Below are positions 1-11,481 of a DNA stretch of 64,000 nucleotides, in pieces. Origin of the DNA: Dipteris shenzhenensis (taxonomy: Eukaryota > Polypodiophyta > Polypodiopsida > Gleicheniales); NCBI GenBank assembly GCA_047967505.1, contig CM106539.1. One strand, given 5' to 3'. The position numbers were made by a program, and so were the translations under genes. The stretch's first letter is position 1. The number at the start of each line of letters is the position of its first letter. The notes below the pieces were generated by a model, which saw only the letters and a program-made list of their open reading frames with translations, was not told where the DNA came from and made no database searches.

Positions 1-3000
1 CTACAGCTAGTAGGGAATGACATCCTGGTAGCAGTAGGCAATGATGCAAAATGTCTAGCAAAAGGAAAAGGTACGATTGCTCTCAAGTCAGATGGAGTTG
101 TAAAACAGTTGTCTAATGTTCTTTATGTGCTAGGTATCAAGAGGAACAACTTGTCCGTTTCTGCGATCACGGATTAGGACCTCAAAGTTCAATTCGATAA
201 GAATGGTGCATAGATCCTGGATCTTCAAGGAAAGGTCATTGGTAAAGGTACACGGCACAACAACATTTACGAATTCTCAGCTTTCAGTGGTCGAGTGGAT
301 GTGAAGAACACTAAGCTGTGGCATGAGAGGTTTGGTCATCTAAACCTTAGTTCTTTGAAGGAGATGCATAAAAGTGGAATGATTGCAGACCTACCAGAAA
401 TTTCAGATCTGCCTGATGTATGTGAAGCTTGCATGATGGGCAAGCATTATCAACAGCCCTTTCCTAAAGAGGCCAGCAGGGCAAAGGCTCCTCTAGAGCT
501 CATTCACATGGACCTCTGCGAAAAGATGGGGACGGAAGCTTTGGGTGGTTCCTACTACTTCATGACACTGATCGTCGACAACTACAGTAGAAGGATATGG
601 ATATACTTCCTGAAGACGAAAGACGAGGCTTTCGGTAGGTTCAAGGAATGGAATGTAATGGTCGAGAAAGAATTGGGGAGGAAGGTGAAGAAGTTGAGAT
701 CAGACAGAGGTGGAGAGTTCACATCGATTGAATTCGAAAGTTACTACAAAAGTCATGGGATCAAGAGGCAGAAACCCCCGCCACATACATCACAGCAAAA
801 TGGAGTAGCAGAACGCAAGATGCACGTCATCTACGAAATGGGCCGGAGTATGATGAAAGGGGAAGATTTGCCAAAGTCTTTCTGGGCTGAAGCATGTAAC
901 ACTGCAGTTTACATCCTGAATCGTAGCTACACGAAGGCTATGAATGGGATGACTCCACTGCAAGCCTTTTCTGGTAAGAAACCTTCAGCTGCACCTTCAA
1001 AGTTTTTGGATGTGACTATTTTGTGCATGTGCCTGATGCTACCAAGACCAAATGGGAACCAAAGAGCCAAAAGTGTATTTTCTTGGGCTACAGTGAAGAG
1101 GCAAAGGGTTATCGTCTCTATAACCCTGTTACCAAGAAGGTAATTGTAAGTCGTGATGTGGTCTTCTCAGATTAGCCGCATCAAGTGGAGGAGGATGCTT
1201 CCTTCCCAGACAACCAGGACTAGGATATCCATCTAGTACCACCACCAATAGCAGACCAAACTCTGCCAACGGTGCTTGGGAGGATTCAAGACAAAGAAGA
1301 TGAAGAAGAGCCTGTAGAACCACAACGGCAATGGCCATTCCCGAAGTGGGTAAAGCAGCTTTTGGACGGCAGAGAACCTCTAGCCATTGAGGAGGAACCA
1401 TCCGAACACTGCTGGTCCAAGAGATTAGAGGAGCAAAGAAGGGCGCAAGAACACTTGGTCAACTATGCTTTGATGACAGAAGTGATATGTGCTGATGAAC
1501 CCAAGTGTCTTGAAGAGGCACAAGGTGATGATAGGTGGATGGAGGCTATGTAGTCAGAGTATGGCTCCATAATGAAGAACAACGCTTGGGACCTTGTGGA
1601 TCGACCACCAAAATGCAAGGTAAGCGAAACCAAGTGGGTGTACAAGACCAAGTACAAGTCCGACGGCACATTGGATAAGTACAAGGCTTAGCTCGTGGCA
1701 AAAGGATTTGCACAGGTACATGGTTTTGATTATCAAGATACTTTTCCTTCCACAGCTCGACTAACCACAATTCGCAGTGTTTTGGCTTTAGCTGCCTAGG
1801 GAAGTTGGCCCGTGTTTCAGATGGATGTGAAATCTGCCTTTTTGAATGGAGATCTCAAGGAGGAGGTATACGTGGAACAACCACCAGGTTTTGAGATCCC
1901 CGGTTCAGAAGGTAAAGCCTGCAAACTAAAGAAGGCACTTTATGGGCTGAAACAGGCCCCATGAGTGTGGTACCAGCGAATTGATTCCTACTTTCTGCAA
2001 ACCAGGTTCAGGAGGAGCCCATCTAATGCAAATTTGTATATTTTCAGAGAAGGAGGCAGGGGTATGATCGTGGTCCTTTATGTGGACAGGCTTGTCATAA
2101 AAGGGAACCATGAAGAGAAGGTCTCGCAGACAAAGCATTTGCTAGGAAAAGAGTTTGAAATGACAGACCTCGGACTGATGCATTTCTGTTTGGGGATTGA
2201 AGTTTGGCAGGAGCCGAAACAGATCTTCATTTCATAGCTGAAGTATGCTGGAGAGATATTGAAGGCATTTGGCATGGCTGAGTGCAAGACAGTTGGTACC
2301 CCTATGGAGGTTGATGCAAAGCTCTCAAACGAGGATTCATCACCACTGGTGGACAAAGCGAAGTACAGAAGACTTGTGGGTAGCTTGATTTACCTGTGCA
2401 ACACACGGTCGGACATCAGTTTTGCGACTGGTGTACTAAGCAGGTTTTCCAATAAGTCCCGAGAGAACCATTGGAGGGCAGGGATGCGGGTGCTGAAATA
2501 CATCAAAGGCACACTTGATTATGGCATCACCTATACCAAGGGCAACATCTTGACCGGATTCTGTGACTCAGATTAGGCAGGAGACGTGGACAGCAGGAGA
2601 TCAGTGATAGGGTACTGTTTCTCACTTGGATCTGGAGTTGTGTCATGGGTCAGCAAGAAGCAACCCACAGTTGCTCTTTCTTCTACCGAGGCCGAGTACA
2701 AATCTGCACGCTTTGCTTCTTGCAAGGCAGTGTGGTTGAGGAGGAATTTGGGGGACATGGGTGCAACGCAGAACAATCCTACGCACTTATCATGCGACAA
2801 TCAAAGTTGCATGGCGATTGCAAAGAACCCAGTGTTCCACACTCGCACAAAACACATTGAGATTCAATATCACTTTACAGTACGCGAGCTCATCATGGAT
2901 GGAGAGGTCGACTTGGAGTACTGTCTGACTCCAGAGAATGCCGCAGACATCTTCACGAAGGCTCTTGGAAGAGACTTGCTGGAGAGGCATCTTCATCGAC

Positions 3001-3023
3001 TTGGCATTGGTCCGAAAAAGTAA
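1..3023 (+). pseudogene. Ty1/copia polyprotein (protease end, integrase, RT, RNase H), decayed
   Basis: This is the 3' part of a copia Gag-Pol gene whose gag lies left of the window. Order: pre-integrase (WHERFGHLN near 320), integrase core with D-D-E spacing (HMDLCEKMG; SDRGGEF; PHTSQQNGVAERK), reverse transcriptase from about 1,560, and RNase H ending in ADIFTKALG. Copia elements copy their RNA into DNA and insert it with this integrase. One frameshift lies near 1,000-1,020; after it the frame stays open to the TAA at 3,021. In-frame stops are TAG at 175, 211, 1,173, 1,221, 1,551, 1,689, 1,797, 2,235 and 2,574 and TGA at 1,962. The RT catalytic motif reads YVDR instead of YVDD. It is inactive. 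The family call is very safe. Confidence 0.93.
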
Positions 3024-3053
3024 GTTCACTTGCAGGTGGACATTGAGGGGTGG

Positions 3054-3700
3054 TGTTAGATATCAATGCTCCACTCTTGTGTGACTATGCGGGAACCAGC
3101 TAACTCTACTTGTAGCCCCCCATATGAGGAGAAGGCATTTGAGTAGCTCAGTTATCCGGTAGGTCCTGGGTTGGACACCAAATGGGGGCCATGTGTGGCC
3201 TGATGGTTGGACGACTTCAGATAGAGTTGGCACACTGCCAACTAGGCTACATGCAAGTGCGGGAAGGCATCCCTTGACTGATCGCACTGAGGGTAGATGG
3301 AGTATTTCCTGGGGCAGCCCACTCTCGGGTTGCGAGGCACGTTTGGAGCCTCAGATGATCCCGGATGGCTTTGGGCTGAACGGACACCATAGGTGAGTTG
3401 CTCCATTTTGTGCACCGGTTCTATCGTATGGTCGGTGGCCTATTTCGGGACCGATCCCCAGTCGACCATTTTGGGCTAGGTCGGCCACCCAATTGAGCCT
3501 AACTAACTACGGCTGATGGCTATATAAGAGTAAGTTTGTGAATCCCATTTCATCACTGGCTACAGCAACCCTGATTCCTTAGCATTCAGCCTCCGTCTTC
3601 TACTATTTCCAGCATGCCATCGAAGCTTCTTTCACAGGAGCGTACGGTCGGAGGCAGCGCCATCTATTGTATCAGTTCTACAGTAATCAAATTTTTGATT
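3054..3700 (+). repeat. Probable 3' LTR of the copia element (right end uncertain)
   Basis: A purine-rich tract (3,042-3,053) directly precedes a TGTTAGATATC start, the usual opening of a copia LTR, 30 bases after the RNase H stop codon. A TATA-like TATATAAGAG lies at 3,521-3,530, as expected for the LTR promoter. The matching 5' LTR is outside the window, so the right boundary and target duplication cannot be set. Confidence 0.55.
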
Positions 3701-3825
3701 CTCCATACTATCTTGTTTTCTCTCTTGCGTACCAGATCCTGTTATTTGTTGAGCACAGACATTGTATTATTTTTATACATCTCAAAGAAAAAACTTCGGC
3801 ATATATTGTAAAAATATATGAAAGA

Positions 3826-3942
3826 GCAATCCACAAAGTTGGTGGCAATGAGAATGTTGTTCGAACAATGGAGTGGATCGAATCTGCAATCCGCAAAGTT
3901 GTTTTAGCAATCCGCAAAGTTGTTCGAACAATGGAGTGGATC
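3826..3942. repeat. Short direct repeats (GCAATCCGCAAAGTTGTT / GTTCGAACAATGGAGTGG)
   Basis: Two interleaved short motifs are repeated. The first occurs at 3,826 (diverged), 3,886 and 3,907, the second at 3,858 and 3,921. The block looks like a local duplication just outside the LTR. No coding potential is convincing here. Confidence 0.6.
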
Positions 3943-5147
3943 CAAACTTGGATGATATATAAAACTAAAAATGTTACAAGTTCCATGATTGATCACTCAT
4001 GTTACATCCCGGCGTCCAAGAAAGACTCAGTCATTGGCTGGTCTAAGTCCTTTGTTTGGACTGAGCTGTATACCACATCTTGGAGCAATGTCAGAAATCC
4101 CACAAAAATCTGCAGTACTTAGATATCTATTCGGTTCGGTTGACTTTCCCTAAACTGCAAATCATCGTAAACGCTGTTAGCTGAAAAAGAAATTAGGACA
4201 AGAGGCTAGACACTAAGCATGGTGATGCTGAAGAGCCATAGAGGAAAGGAGAATGTGAGGGTGAAACATTATCATGGGAGGGGAAAAGGGATTAGAAGGG
4301 TAGGGAATGAAGAGGGAGACTATGGCACAAGGGGAAATGGAGTGGGGGAAGAGAAGCATGTACATGATTGGAGGAGGAATGTAAAGATGGAGACATCAAG
4401 GAAAGAGGACCATGCTTTATTTGAAAGGAAGGGAAGGGGAAATCAAAGTACTAGCTAGGTGGCTTTACAAGAATGAGCGTGTCTCATCAAGGAATATCCC
4501 CCTCCTTTTATAACCAAGAGAGGGGGTCTCTTCCAATAAATGCATCCTCCCACATGCATGGTGTGTGTGGAAAAGTCTCCCATGTGGGCTAGGCGGTTAC
4601 ACACTCTCAATTGTGTGCGACAACCCTTTGCCTCAAATTTCCGCATAAATCAAGCCCCATATCTCCAGTCTATGATACTCCCTTGGTCTCTTCCCAATTT
4701 TATAATACGTTCAAACCTCTAGGAGGACAAGTGGAGGGTAGGCACAAGGAATCTTGCCACCTCATCCTACTTTCCCTATTATTTAACTTGCTCTCTTGGA
4801 CCTTCTATACTTCCCCGACATGGGCCTATCCTATATGGAGGGAATAATCCAATATAATATCCATCTCCACCTATTTTATATTACTTCTCCCATGGACTTT
4901 GGGCATATCTCACTAAATACAACCTAGGTGGAGGGGTGGCACATGGAGGAGCCATGCCACCTTACATTTTATAATATTACTACCATGGATTATGTACATC
5001 ACACCTTATGGGTCCTCTTACGTGGAAGGGTGGCACATGGTCATGCCTTGCCACCTCAACCTTGGGGGCCCTATGCACACCATATTTTATTATACTATTG
5101 CCACACATACACACACTCATATTTATGCCTTTTTACTTTGGCCAAAT
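3943..5147. other. No recognisable gene; purine-rich and repeated CATGG/CCACC-rich sequence
   Basis: The stretch 4,215-4,450 is strongly purine-rich on the plus strand. Between about 4,840 and 5,090 the phrase GGCACATGG...GCC...GCCACCT occurs twice at loose spacing, suggesting a decayed repeat. Short open frames here have no recognisable motif. Confidence 0.5.
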
Positions 5148-5894
5148 TTATCCATAACAATGCCCGATTAGAGCTTCTACAGGCCCCATACTTGGCGATG
5201 GTGCACAAATGTCCAAGATTTTCAGGATGTGATGAGACATGGTATACACATCCTGTGCAACATCGAAAGGTGGGGGATTGGTGCAAAGGCACTCTAGAGC
5301 AACGTGACGAAACCTAGCAATGGCGCTTTGCACAGTGTTGGGGCTGTCACTGAGTAATGCGGGATAGTGCTTTCTAGTGCTGCATGGGGTCATCATTCTC
5401 CAATCACAAATGCCCAGATACACCTCCTCAGATGACTCCGAGAAGTGTAGCATAATGTTTTGCACATGCAAATCATTATGCAGGACATTGTGTTGGTGCA
5501 TGTAATGAATAGTGCGAACTAGTGCACTTAAAATATCAAATACATGCTAACAGACCCGTGGAGCTCTAGCAGGCAGTTTTGCATCATCTCTGTGAAACAC
5601 CGGAGATGGTCACTTTCCGTCATGTCTGAGGTAGGTTAGCTATCTTTCCAAATGATTTCCATTCCAGAACGGAAATAGTATCATTGGGTTATCATCATGG
5701 ACTAGACCTATTGCTCAGATGATGCCTGGATGTATGACATCGCCCAAGCATGTGGCTTCTTCCAATGTGCTGGCCTTAAATGCATCAACGGACACAAAAA
5801 CCCTCAGCACCTTACATGCATAAATCTTATCCCTTTCAAAGGGAGTGACAAGAATATTGCACATGTTGACTATTCCTTTCGTGCCTGTGTCCAT
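5148..5894 (-). pseudogene. Protein kinase-like domain, degenerate
   Basis: Read right to left from an ATG at 5,894, one frame shows kinase subdomains in order: YACKVL (ATP-binding Lys), TLEEATCLGDVIHPGII (helix C Glu region), IHYMHQHNVLHNDLHVQNIM (catalytic loop keeping Asp and Asn, HRD changed to HND), ICDWRMM in place of DFG, and a C-lobe ALECL...DVYTMSHHILKIL. At least four in-frame stops (two TGA, two TAG) interrupt it before the catalytic loop. The unusual HND and DWR motifs suggest a divergent or inactive kinase lineage. It probably forms the C-terminal half of the gene whose N-terminus starts at 6,838 on the same strand. I do not recognise the subfamily. Confidence 0.6.
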
Positions 5895-6838
5895 AGCTGC
5901 ACTAGGCGTGAATCAGATGTCTCGTCACTGAAGCAATATGGGCTGCATGGGTCTTGGCACTTCCACATGATCACGCAAGCCATGTGATGTGCATGGTGCT
6001 TGTGCAAGTGAGAATGAAGGAGATGGGAATGTATCTGCTTGTGCAAATAGATTGTGCATTTGTGGTGCAGGCAAAAATATGAGAGATGAAAACTGGTCTG
6101 CACGTGCGGTAGGAGGCACAAAAGATATGGTGAAATGTGATCGTGCATGTGGTGGGAGATGTGAAAAAGAAGGAGGAACTTGTAGGTATGAAAGATCTTG
6201 GAAAAAAGGGATACGGGTTCTACATGTTGTGGTGGATGCACTGGTGCATATGCGTGGTGTGGCTACAGTGGTGCTTGTAGCTGCATTGGGTGGAATGCCA
6301 CATATGACTGGGGATGTGGGTGCATTGGTGATTGTGGTTGTGGTGGATGTAATGCAGCATCTGACTGGGGGCATGGGTGCATTGATGCTTGTGGTTGTGG
6401 TTGTGCTTCGGGACATGGGTGCATTGATGGAAGGGAGGTCGAGGTAGCTTCTTTGCCTTTGTAACCTCGCCACACATTCTTGATGTACGTGACCCTAGCA
6501 TCTACAGTAGGACCCTCCCACTTTGTGTCACATGAATTTATGTCTCGATCTATTTGACTGAGGCATCGTTGGCCCTCCATTGCTAAGTGGTACAAATACT
6601 GGTTTATAGACTCTACTGTGAAAACATCTGGAAATCGATCACGCAAGGTCCTCCCTCCACACTCTGCCATTGTCCTCACCAAATTTTGTACACCACTTTC
6701 ACCATTTTGGAAAGCTGTCTCAATGATGTCCTGATCGGCATTCATTAAGAAGTGTACATTCTTGTTTTTCAGCACCTTCCTCTGAGACTTTGTGAGATTA
6801 GGTTGTTGACACTTCCTCTTCTCACCTGCGTGAGCCAT
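5895..6838 (-). pseudogene. Unrecognised N-terminal domain plus Pro/His-rich repeats
   Basis: An ATG at 6,838 opens a 191-codon frame. It starts MAHAGEKRKCQQPNLTKSQR, has a charged, probably helical domain (about residues 15-125, including FPDVFTVESINQYLYHLAME), then repeats of MHPCPQ/MHPHPQ type. The frame ends at a TAG at 6,263-6,265. A Pro/Ser-rich frame (PSFSHLPPHARS...) continues one frame over to about 5,925, so a frameshift is likely, and the kinase-like segment follows immediately. I infer one gene of the form N-domain, Pro-rich linker, kinase-like domain. The N-terminal domain is unknown to me. The hairpin array at 7.07-7.98 kb sits in its upstream region. Confidence 0.45.
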
Positions 6839-7072
6839 CTCATATACAGTAAGCTACAACACAGAATTCAAAAAAGAATTCAATGCTAGGTGCAATAAGA
6901 AAATCAATGCAAGCAATCTAAGAAATGAAAGCAGTCTAAGAAATTACTTAGGTATAACCTCTCAGCTCAAGCTCAAGCCTCAAATCATGTAACATACTAT
7001 AGAAAATCAAAACACAAAAAATGACCTAGGTATAACCTAATCGTGGACTTCACCATCTAACACTAGGCTTCA

Positions 7073-7976
7073 ACTGCAACACACAACTATCAAGGGACAT
7101 TTGAGTGCCAAAATAAGTGTCTAAAAGACATCGCATGATTTCTAACTTAGGCTACAACACACAACTATACAGGGACAGTTGAGTGCTAGACTAAGTGTCT
7201 AAGACAACGTCGCATGATATCTAACTTAGATTGCAACACACAACTATCAAGGGAAAATTGAGTGCCAGACTAAGTACTTGAAAACATCTCTAAACTTAGA
7301 CTGTAACACACAACTCTCAAGGGAGAGATGAGTGCTAGAATAAGCATCTATGAAAACATCACTAAGCTTGGACTGTAACACACAATTCTCTTAAGAGAGA
7401 TGAGTGCCAGCCCAAGAGTTCCTACAAACAAATATTTTTATACAAATTGAGACTGCAACACACAACTCTCTTAAGAGACATGAGTGGCAGGGATGTTTTT
7501 ATCAAAGCTATGCTTATATATTAATATAAAATCTTGCCGAAAGTTTTCAATATCATTTTTTTAGTTTCACAATATTAGTAGAGTGTAGTACCTTTTTTAT
7601 ATAATTTCTTTTGAATTTTGAAGGAAAAAATGTAAATCTTGGTGAAACTTTACATTTTTTTGCATAAAAGTTTCAAATCCCGACGAATGTTTCAAACATT
7701 TATTTTCATTATGGCATACAAACTTTCGACACAAATATAAAAGTTTAGCTTCTTAACGAAACTAACTTGAAAAAATCATCCTTGGTCTCAGGTAAAAGAT
7801 AATTATTTATATTATAATTAAAATTACAACACACGACAAAAACGGACTGCAACACACAGCTCTCGCAAGAGAGATGAGTGCCAGCCTGTCTACACACTTA
7901 AATACAATACAAAATAAATATTAAATAATTTAAAAAGACTGCAACACACAACTCTCCTAAGAGAGATGAGTGCCAG
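7073..7976. repeat. Eight copies of a 39-nt hairpin motif
   Basis: Same-orientation copies lie at about 7,073, 7,151, 7,230, 7,300, 7,372, 7,452, 7,846 and 7,938; the first six are spaced 70-80 bases. Consensus left part is ACTGCAACACACAACTCTC, right part is GAGAGATGAGTGCCAG. CTCTC and GAGAG can pair across a 4-base loop that varies between copies (TTAA, GCAA, CTAA, AAGG), and weaker outer pairing is possible. Copies 1-3 have a poor inner stem. Function unknown; subterminal transposase-binding sites of a DNA transposon are one possibility. Confidence 0.85.
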
Positions 7977-8155
7977 TCTTAAACAAAACAAGAGAGAGAG
8001 AAACATTGATTACTAACGAAAGACTATAACAAAAGTAAGGTGTAGTAAGCTACCTATGATGAGAGCTGGTAGGTATGGAAGTAAGCAAGAGGTAGTAGGT
8101 AGGCAACCAAGAGGTGGCAGGCAGGCAAGCAAGTGGCTCAAGAATACAGCTGGAT

Positions 8156-8281
8156 GTATTCGTATGAATACCAAAAATAACAATTGTTTCAAATTTATAC
8201 TACATTTATTCATACGAATAACATCAATTATTCGTATGAATATGTTTATTCGTACGAATAAAGGCTTATTCGTACGAATAA
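8156..8281. repeat. Five 16-bp palindromes, consensus TTATTCGTACGAATAA
   Basis: Copies lie at 8,156-8,171, 8,206-8,221, 8,228-8,243, 8,246-8,261 and 8,266-8,281. The last two are perfect palindromes on a 20-base spacing. The others differ by one or a few transitions (CATACG, GTATG). Repeated dyad sites of this kind are typical of protein-binding arrays or ends of DNA transposons. No TIR partner was found in the window. Confidence 0.85.
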
Positions 8282-8306
8282 ATTAGGAAAAATTGTTGGA
8301 TTCGTT

Positions 8307-9285
8307 TTAATTCAGGAAAATCGTGATTTTTTGCATTTTTTCGAATCGAAAAAAAAAATCAAGCGAATTAATGAAACTTAGGACCAGATATGCCTCACTT
8401 TCTTTGCAGTCATTCCTATGTTTAATCTTTCTTTCTTCTTCCAAGAGGGATGCCTCTATATCTACCAAACTAGACTCTGGTAGATTAGTGAGAGTAGTCA
8501 CAATGGTACCATACTCATCAGGTAGCCTCTTAGGCAAGATAGAAATCACAATGTCATCATCAAGATCAAACTTGATGCTAGCTAGTTAAATCAATATACT
8601 TTTCATGGAGTTTAGATGTGAGGATATTGATTCTCCTTTATCCAGCTTTAAATTAAAGAACTTAATGAGTAGGCTATACTTGGAACATTTCCCCTCTGTT
8701 CCAAAGATAGTTTCAAGGCAGCATGTGTAGTTTCATAACTATCATTATGATGAATAAAGGAAGCACTCCACCCAAGTGCAATTATAGCCAATGCCTTCTC
8801 AGATCTAGGTAGCCATAATGATTCTCCTTCCCTAGTGGTAGGCTGCTTCTCTTTCCCATTAGAAATTTTCAAAATCCCCTTTTTCATGACAACATGTGTG
8901 AAATCCCTCACCATGTGTGAAATCCCTCACCCTCAAACTTGAGTTTGGTCTACCATGTGTGAAATCCCTCACCCTCAAACTTGTCTATCTTTGTTTTTAT
9001 AGCTATAGGGAAGGTCTTACCAATAATGGTAGTGTCTAATCCCTTTACAACTCTTTAGAAATAACCATCACCATACAAGTGCATATTGCAAGCTAGAAAA
9101 TTTCAAAAACCAAGGTTCTTTGCATATTGATAGTAGTGAGGGACTTGAGTTTTGTCTTGAAGCCTAGTGACTTTTCTATTGATATATTTTAGAGCTCTCT
9201 TCTTCTTTATTTTCATAACACATGGAGTATTGCTAGAACCACAAGAAGAAGGCATTTTATCCAAAACAACCTTCCATGATTTCAA
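8307..9285 (-). pseudogene. Ty1/copia gag remnant
   Basis: The minus strand reads as a copia-type gag: GLDTTIIGKTFPIAI near 9,010-9,050, EKALAIIALG and THAALKLSLEQRG near 8,700-8,800, LKLDKGESISSHLNSMKSIL near 8,600-8,650, and SILPKRLPDEYGTIVTTLT from about 8,540. This is the conserved helical gag domain that assembles the virus-like particle. A TAA replaces an expected Gln before LASIKFDL. A 33-base phrase containing CCATGTGTGAAATCCCTCAC is repeated at 8,903-8,985 and breaks the frame. No LTRs or pol are attached, so it is a fragment. Confidence 0.7.
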
Positions 9286-9599
9286 TGACTAAGTAGTAAC
9301 GCTCAATCTCAGTCAAAATACTAAAATTTTCAAATTGTGGTCAAAAGCCCTATGCCATTAGTCAAACATGAAGACCAAAGAACTCTTAAAATCTAATTCA
9401 AGAAAAAATCAGAGAGTGGAGGGCAAAATTTGAATTGATCAAAGAAGATCCAAGAGGATTTCAGAATAGAATTAAAGGTCTATTACAATTGAAGAGCCAA
9501 TAGGAAGCTTGTGTGAAATGATGTGTCATGTCACCCAGGGTAGCAGTAGGAAGTTAGACTAGTTGCTCTGATTTCTTTTTTTTTGTAAGGGAGATGGGC
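9286..9599. other. No recognisable gene
   Basis: AT-rich sequence between the gag remnant and the Ser/Pro-rich reading frame. I see no conserved motif on either strand. Confidence 0.5.
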
Positions 9600-9982
9600 T
9601 CAAAGAGAAGCTGACTGTGTCCGTAAATCGGAAGATAGCAACCGGGCTACGGTAGCAGAAGCAGAATCTTGCCGTGATTTGATAGGAGAGGGCCTCAACT
9701 GGGGGTAAGGAGGACTCATGGTAGTGGCAGAGTCAGAGCGAGTGGTGTTTGTGCGAGCACTTCCAAAGTGAGGAGTAGCAGTGGGAGTAGGAGAGGGCAA
9801 GGCACCTGACTGGTACTGGGTCTCGGGACTAAGTGCAGACCTATAGGGATGTGAATGTGCTGACTCATCTACATCTCTCGAGTCAGCACAACATAAGCGA
9901 CCCCTCCTACTCTTCCTTCCCTTATGATGGGCATGCCTAGGTGATGACCCCTCAGTCGAAGGGGCACGAGGGGACGGCTAGG
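9600..9982 (-). pseudogene. Ser/Pro-rich reading frame, downstream half (interrupted by the MULE)
   Basis: The minus strand is open from the MULE junction down to the stop at 9,600-9,602 (ending RTQSASL). It is rich in Ser, Pro, Thr and Arg, with ALPSPTPTATPHFGSARTN and KGRKSRRGR. It continues the frame of 26,430-26,100 if the insertion and one copy of the 9-bp duplication are removed; the SPTPTA phrase occurs in both halves. A TAG sits exactly in the duplicated target (PTA-stop-PSP), probably a former Gln. The protein family is unknown. Confidence 0.55.
9974..9982. repeat. 9-bp target-site duplication, left copy (ACGGCTAGG)
   Basis: Identical to 26,100-26,108. Nine bases is the usual target duplication length of Mutator-like elements. 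Both copies directly abut the outer ends of matching inverted repeats. Confidence 0.85.
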
Positions 9983-10052
9983 GGGTGTGATTTTTTTGTG
10001 AGCTTTTTGTGACGAGCTTTTTTTCAATTTTCATGAATATTGTGAGCTTTTC
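9983..10052 (+). repeat. Left terminal inverted repeat of the MULE
   Basis: It starts GGGTGTGATTTTTTTGTGAG and contains GACGAGCTTTTTT and TTGTGAGCTTTT. These blocks occur at the same offsets in the reverse complement of 26,030-26,099. Confidence 0.8.
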
Positions 10053-10303
10053 ATTCACTCATCTTGCTAGCATCTCTATTCCATCCAGGAGTTGAGAGGG
10101 GGTGTTAGAGGCCGACATCTACTGATGTCACCTAGAGAGAGAGGGCCTTGCTTATGGATATGAATGAACCTGACATGACAACTTCATAAAGTAAGGCTTA
10201 TGAAGTAATGGAAGGATCCTCATGCAATACTATGTGTGTACAATAATGTGTGAATGGAATTTGGAAAAACCTTTCTTTGAAATCAAAATGAAGGTATCAC
10301 GGC
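10053..10303. other. MULE subterminal region, no gene seen
   Basis: Mixed-composition sequence between the left inverted repeat and the first PPR fragment. Short open frames here have no recognisable motif. Confidence 0.4.
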
Positions 10304-10579
10304 TTAGATTGGGAGGAGATGAGGAGAAATCGAAAACCAACATGAAGAGAAGTCCCATCCACACAGTGCACTATCAACAAATAAAGAGGTCAAGGGACTT
10401 TTTTTCTTCTGCATTCCACTGAACAGTTGCAGGGCTGCCTTGCCATGCCCATTCTGAGCACAACTAGCACTTATGTCACTCCAGGAGACCACATTCCACT
10501 GTGACATCTCTGTGAACACTGCCCTTGCATCATTTAGGTTCCCGCACTTGCAATACATATGGACGAGGGCATTCCCCAC
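10304..10579 (-). pseudogene. PPR protein fragment (PLS-type repeats)
   Basis: The frame reads GNALVHMYCKCGNLNDARAV and VVSWSDISASCAQNGHGKAA, which are consecutive 35-residue pentatricopeptide motifs (HMY, CG, A, VF, VVSW, NGHG). PPR proteins bind organellar RNA for editing or processing. Only about 60 residues remain recognisable before the frame loses similarity, and no start or targeting peptide is present. A related copy lies at 11.5-11.9 kb. It lies just inside the MULE end, so gene-fragment capture is plausible. Confidence 0.75.
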
Positions 10580-11481
10580 AATAACATCTGACTCCCATCA
10601 TTGCTAGCAATAGTAGCATGGGTCACACGACCCTCTTCTAGGGATGTCATACAAGCATAAGCATCCACAAACACTTAATCCAATCTAATTGCTTGAAAGT
10701 ATTAACCGTACAAGTGCATGTGTACTCATAATCTCTGAAAAACCTAATGCCCTTGTGGTTTCGTAGTACTAGGGCAAATAGATTGCCAATAAAAAACCTG
10801 ATGGTTAATTACATCTGTTATGCTGAGCAACTACTTCAGGTAAAAAAAAAGGGTACAAACATGTACACCAGCAACGGTTGCTCGCTGCCAACGCTACCAA
10901 AAAAGCCAAAAAATCTAATTTAAACACATAGGCTTCATATTGTTCTATAGCTCAACCAAGCTTATCTAAAATGCAAGACATTAATGAAATGAGATTAAAT
11001 AGTCCTCAACAATATTGAGGCTGCAGTGCTTTCAGTAGCCAGGACAATGAAACATTGGTTGTGGCACCTGTAAATTGTTACATTGCCACAATGGAAAATC
11101 AACATTCCTTCCAAAAAATGTGTGATATGAAAGCAGGAACAAATACAGACTCATAGGTAGGACATTCATGAAATGAGATTAAACACTCCCTAGCAATGAT
11201 TAGTGCTTTCAGTAGCCAGACAATGATTCAAAAATATATTGAGTCTATACCCAAGTTATGGATTGTTTACTCGAGCTAAAATGAAATTAAAAGAGGTTTT
11301 GACATACAGTTGGGTGGACATGTCCAGAAAGTAAAAGCTATAGTCTATACCCAAGCTATGGACTTTTTACTCAAGCTGAAATGAAGTTAGGGTAGGTTTT
11401 GACATATAGGAAGGCTGCAAAAGTTTCAAGGATGCGAAACTTGGAAAAACAATCTCTACAATAGAATCTAGCTTCATGCCA
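10580..11481. other. No gene; internal diverged duplications
   Basis: Two phrases occur twice: ATGAAATGAGATTAAA...TGCTTTCAGTAGCCAG at about 10,988 and 11,170, and AGTCTATACCCAAG...TTTACTC...GGTTTTGACATA at about 11,241 and 11,341. These are local diverged duplications without coding potential. Confidence 0.55.

Noticed and set aside
7073-7976. CRISPR array
   Set aside because: The repeats are hairpins with variable loops, spacers are irregular (about 30 to 360 bases) and related to each other, there are no cas genes, and the context is a plant nuclear genome.
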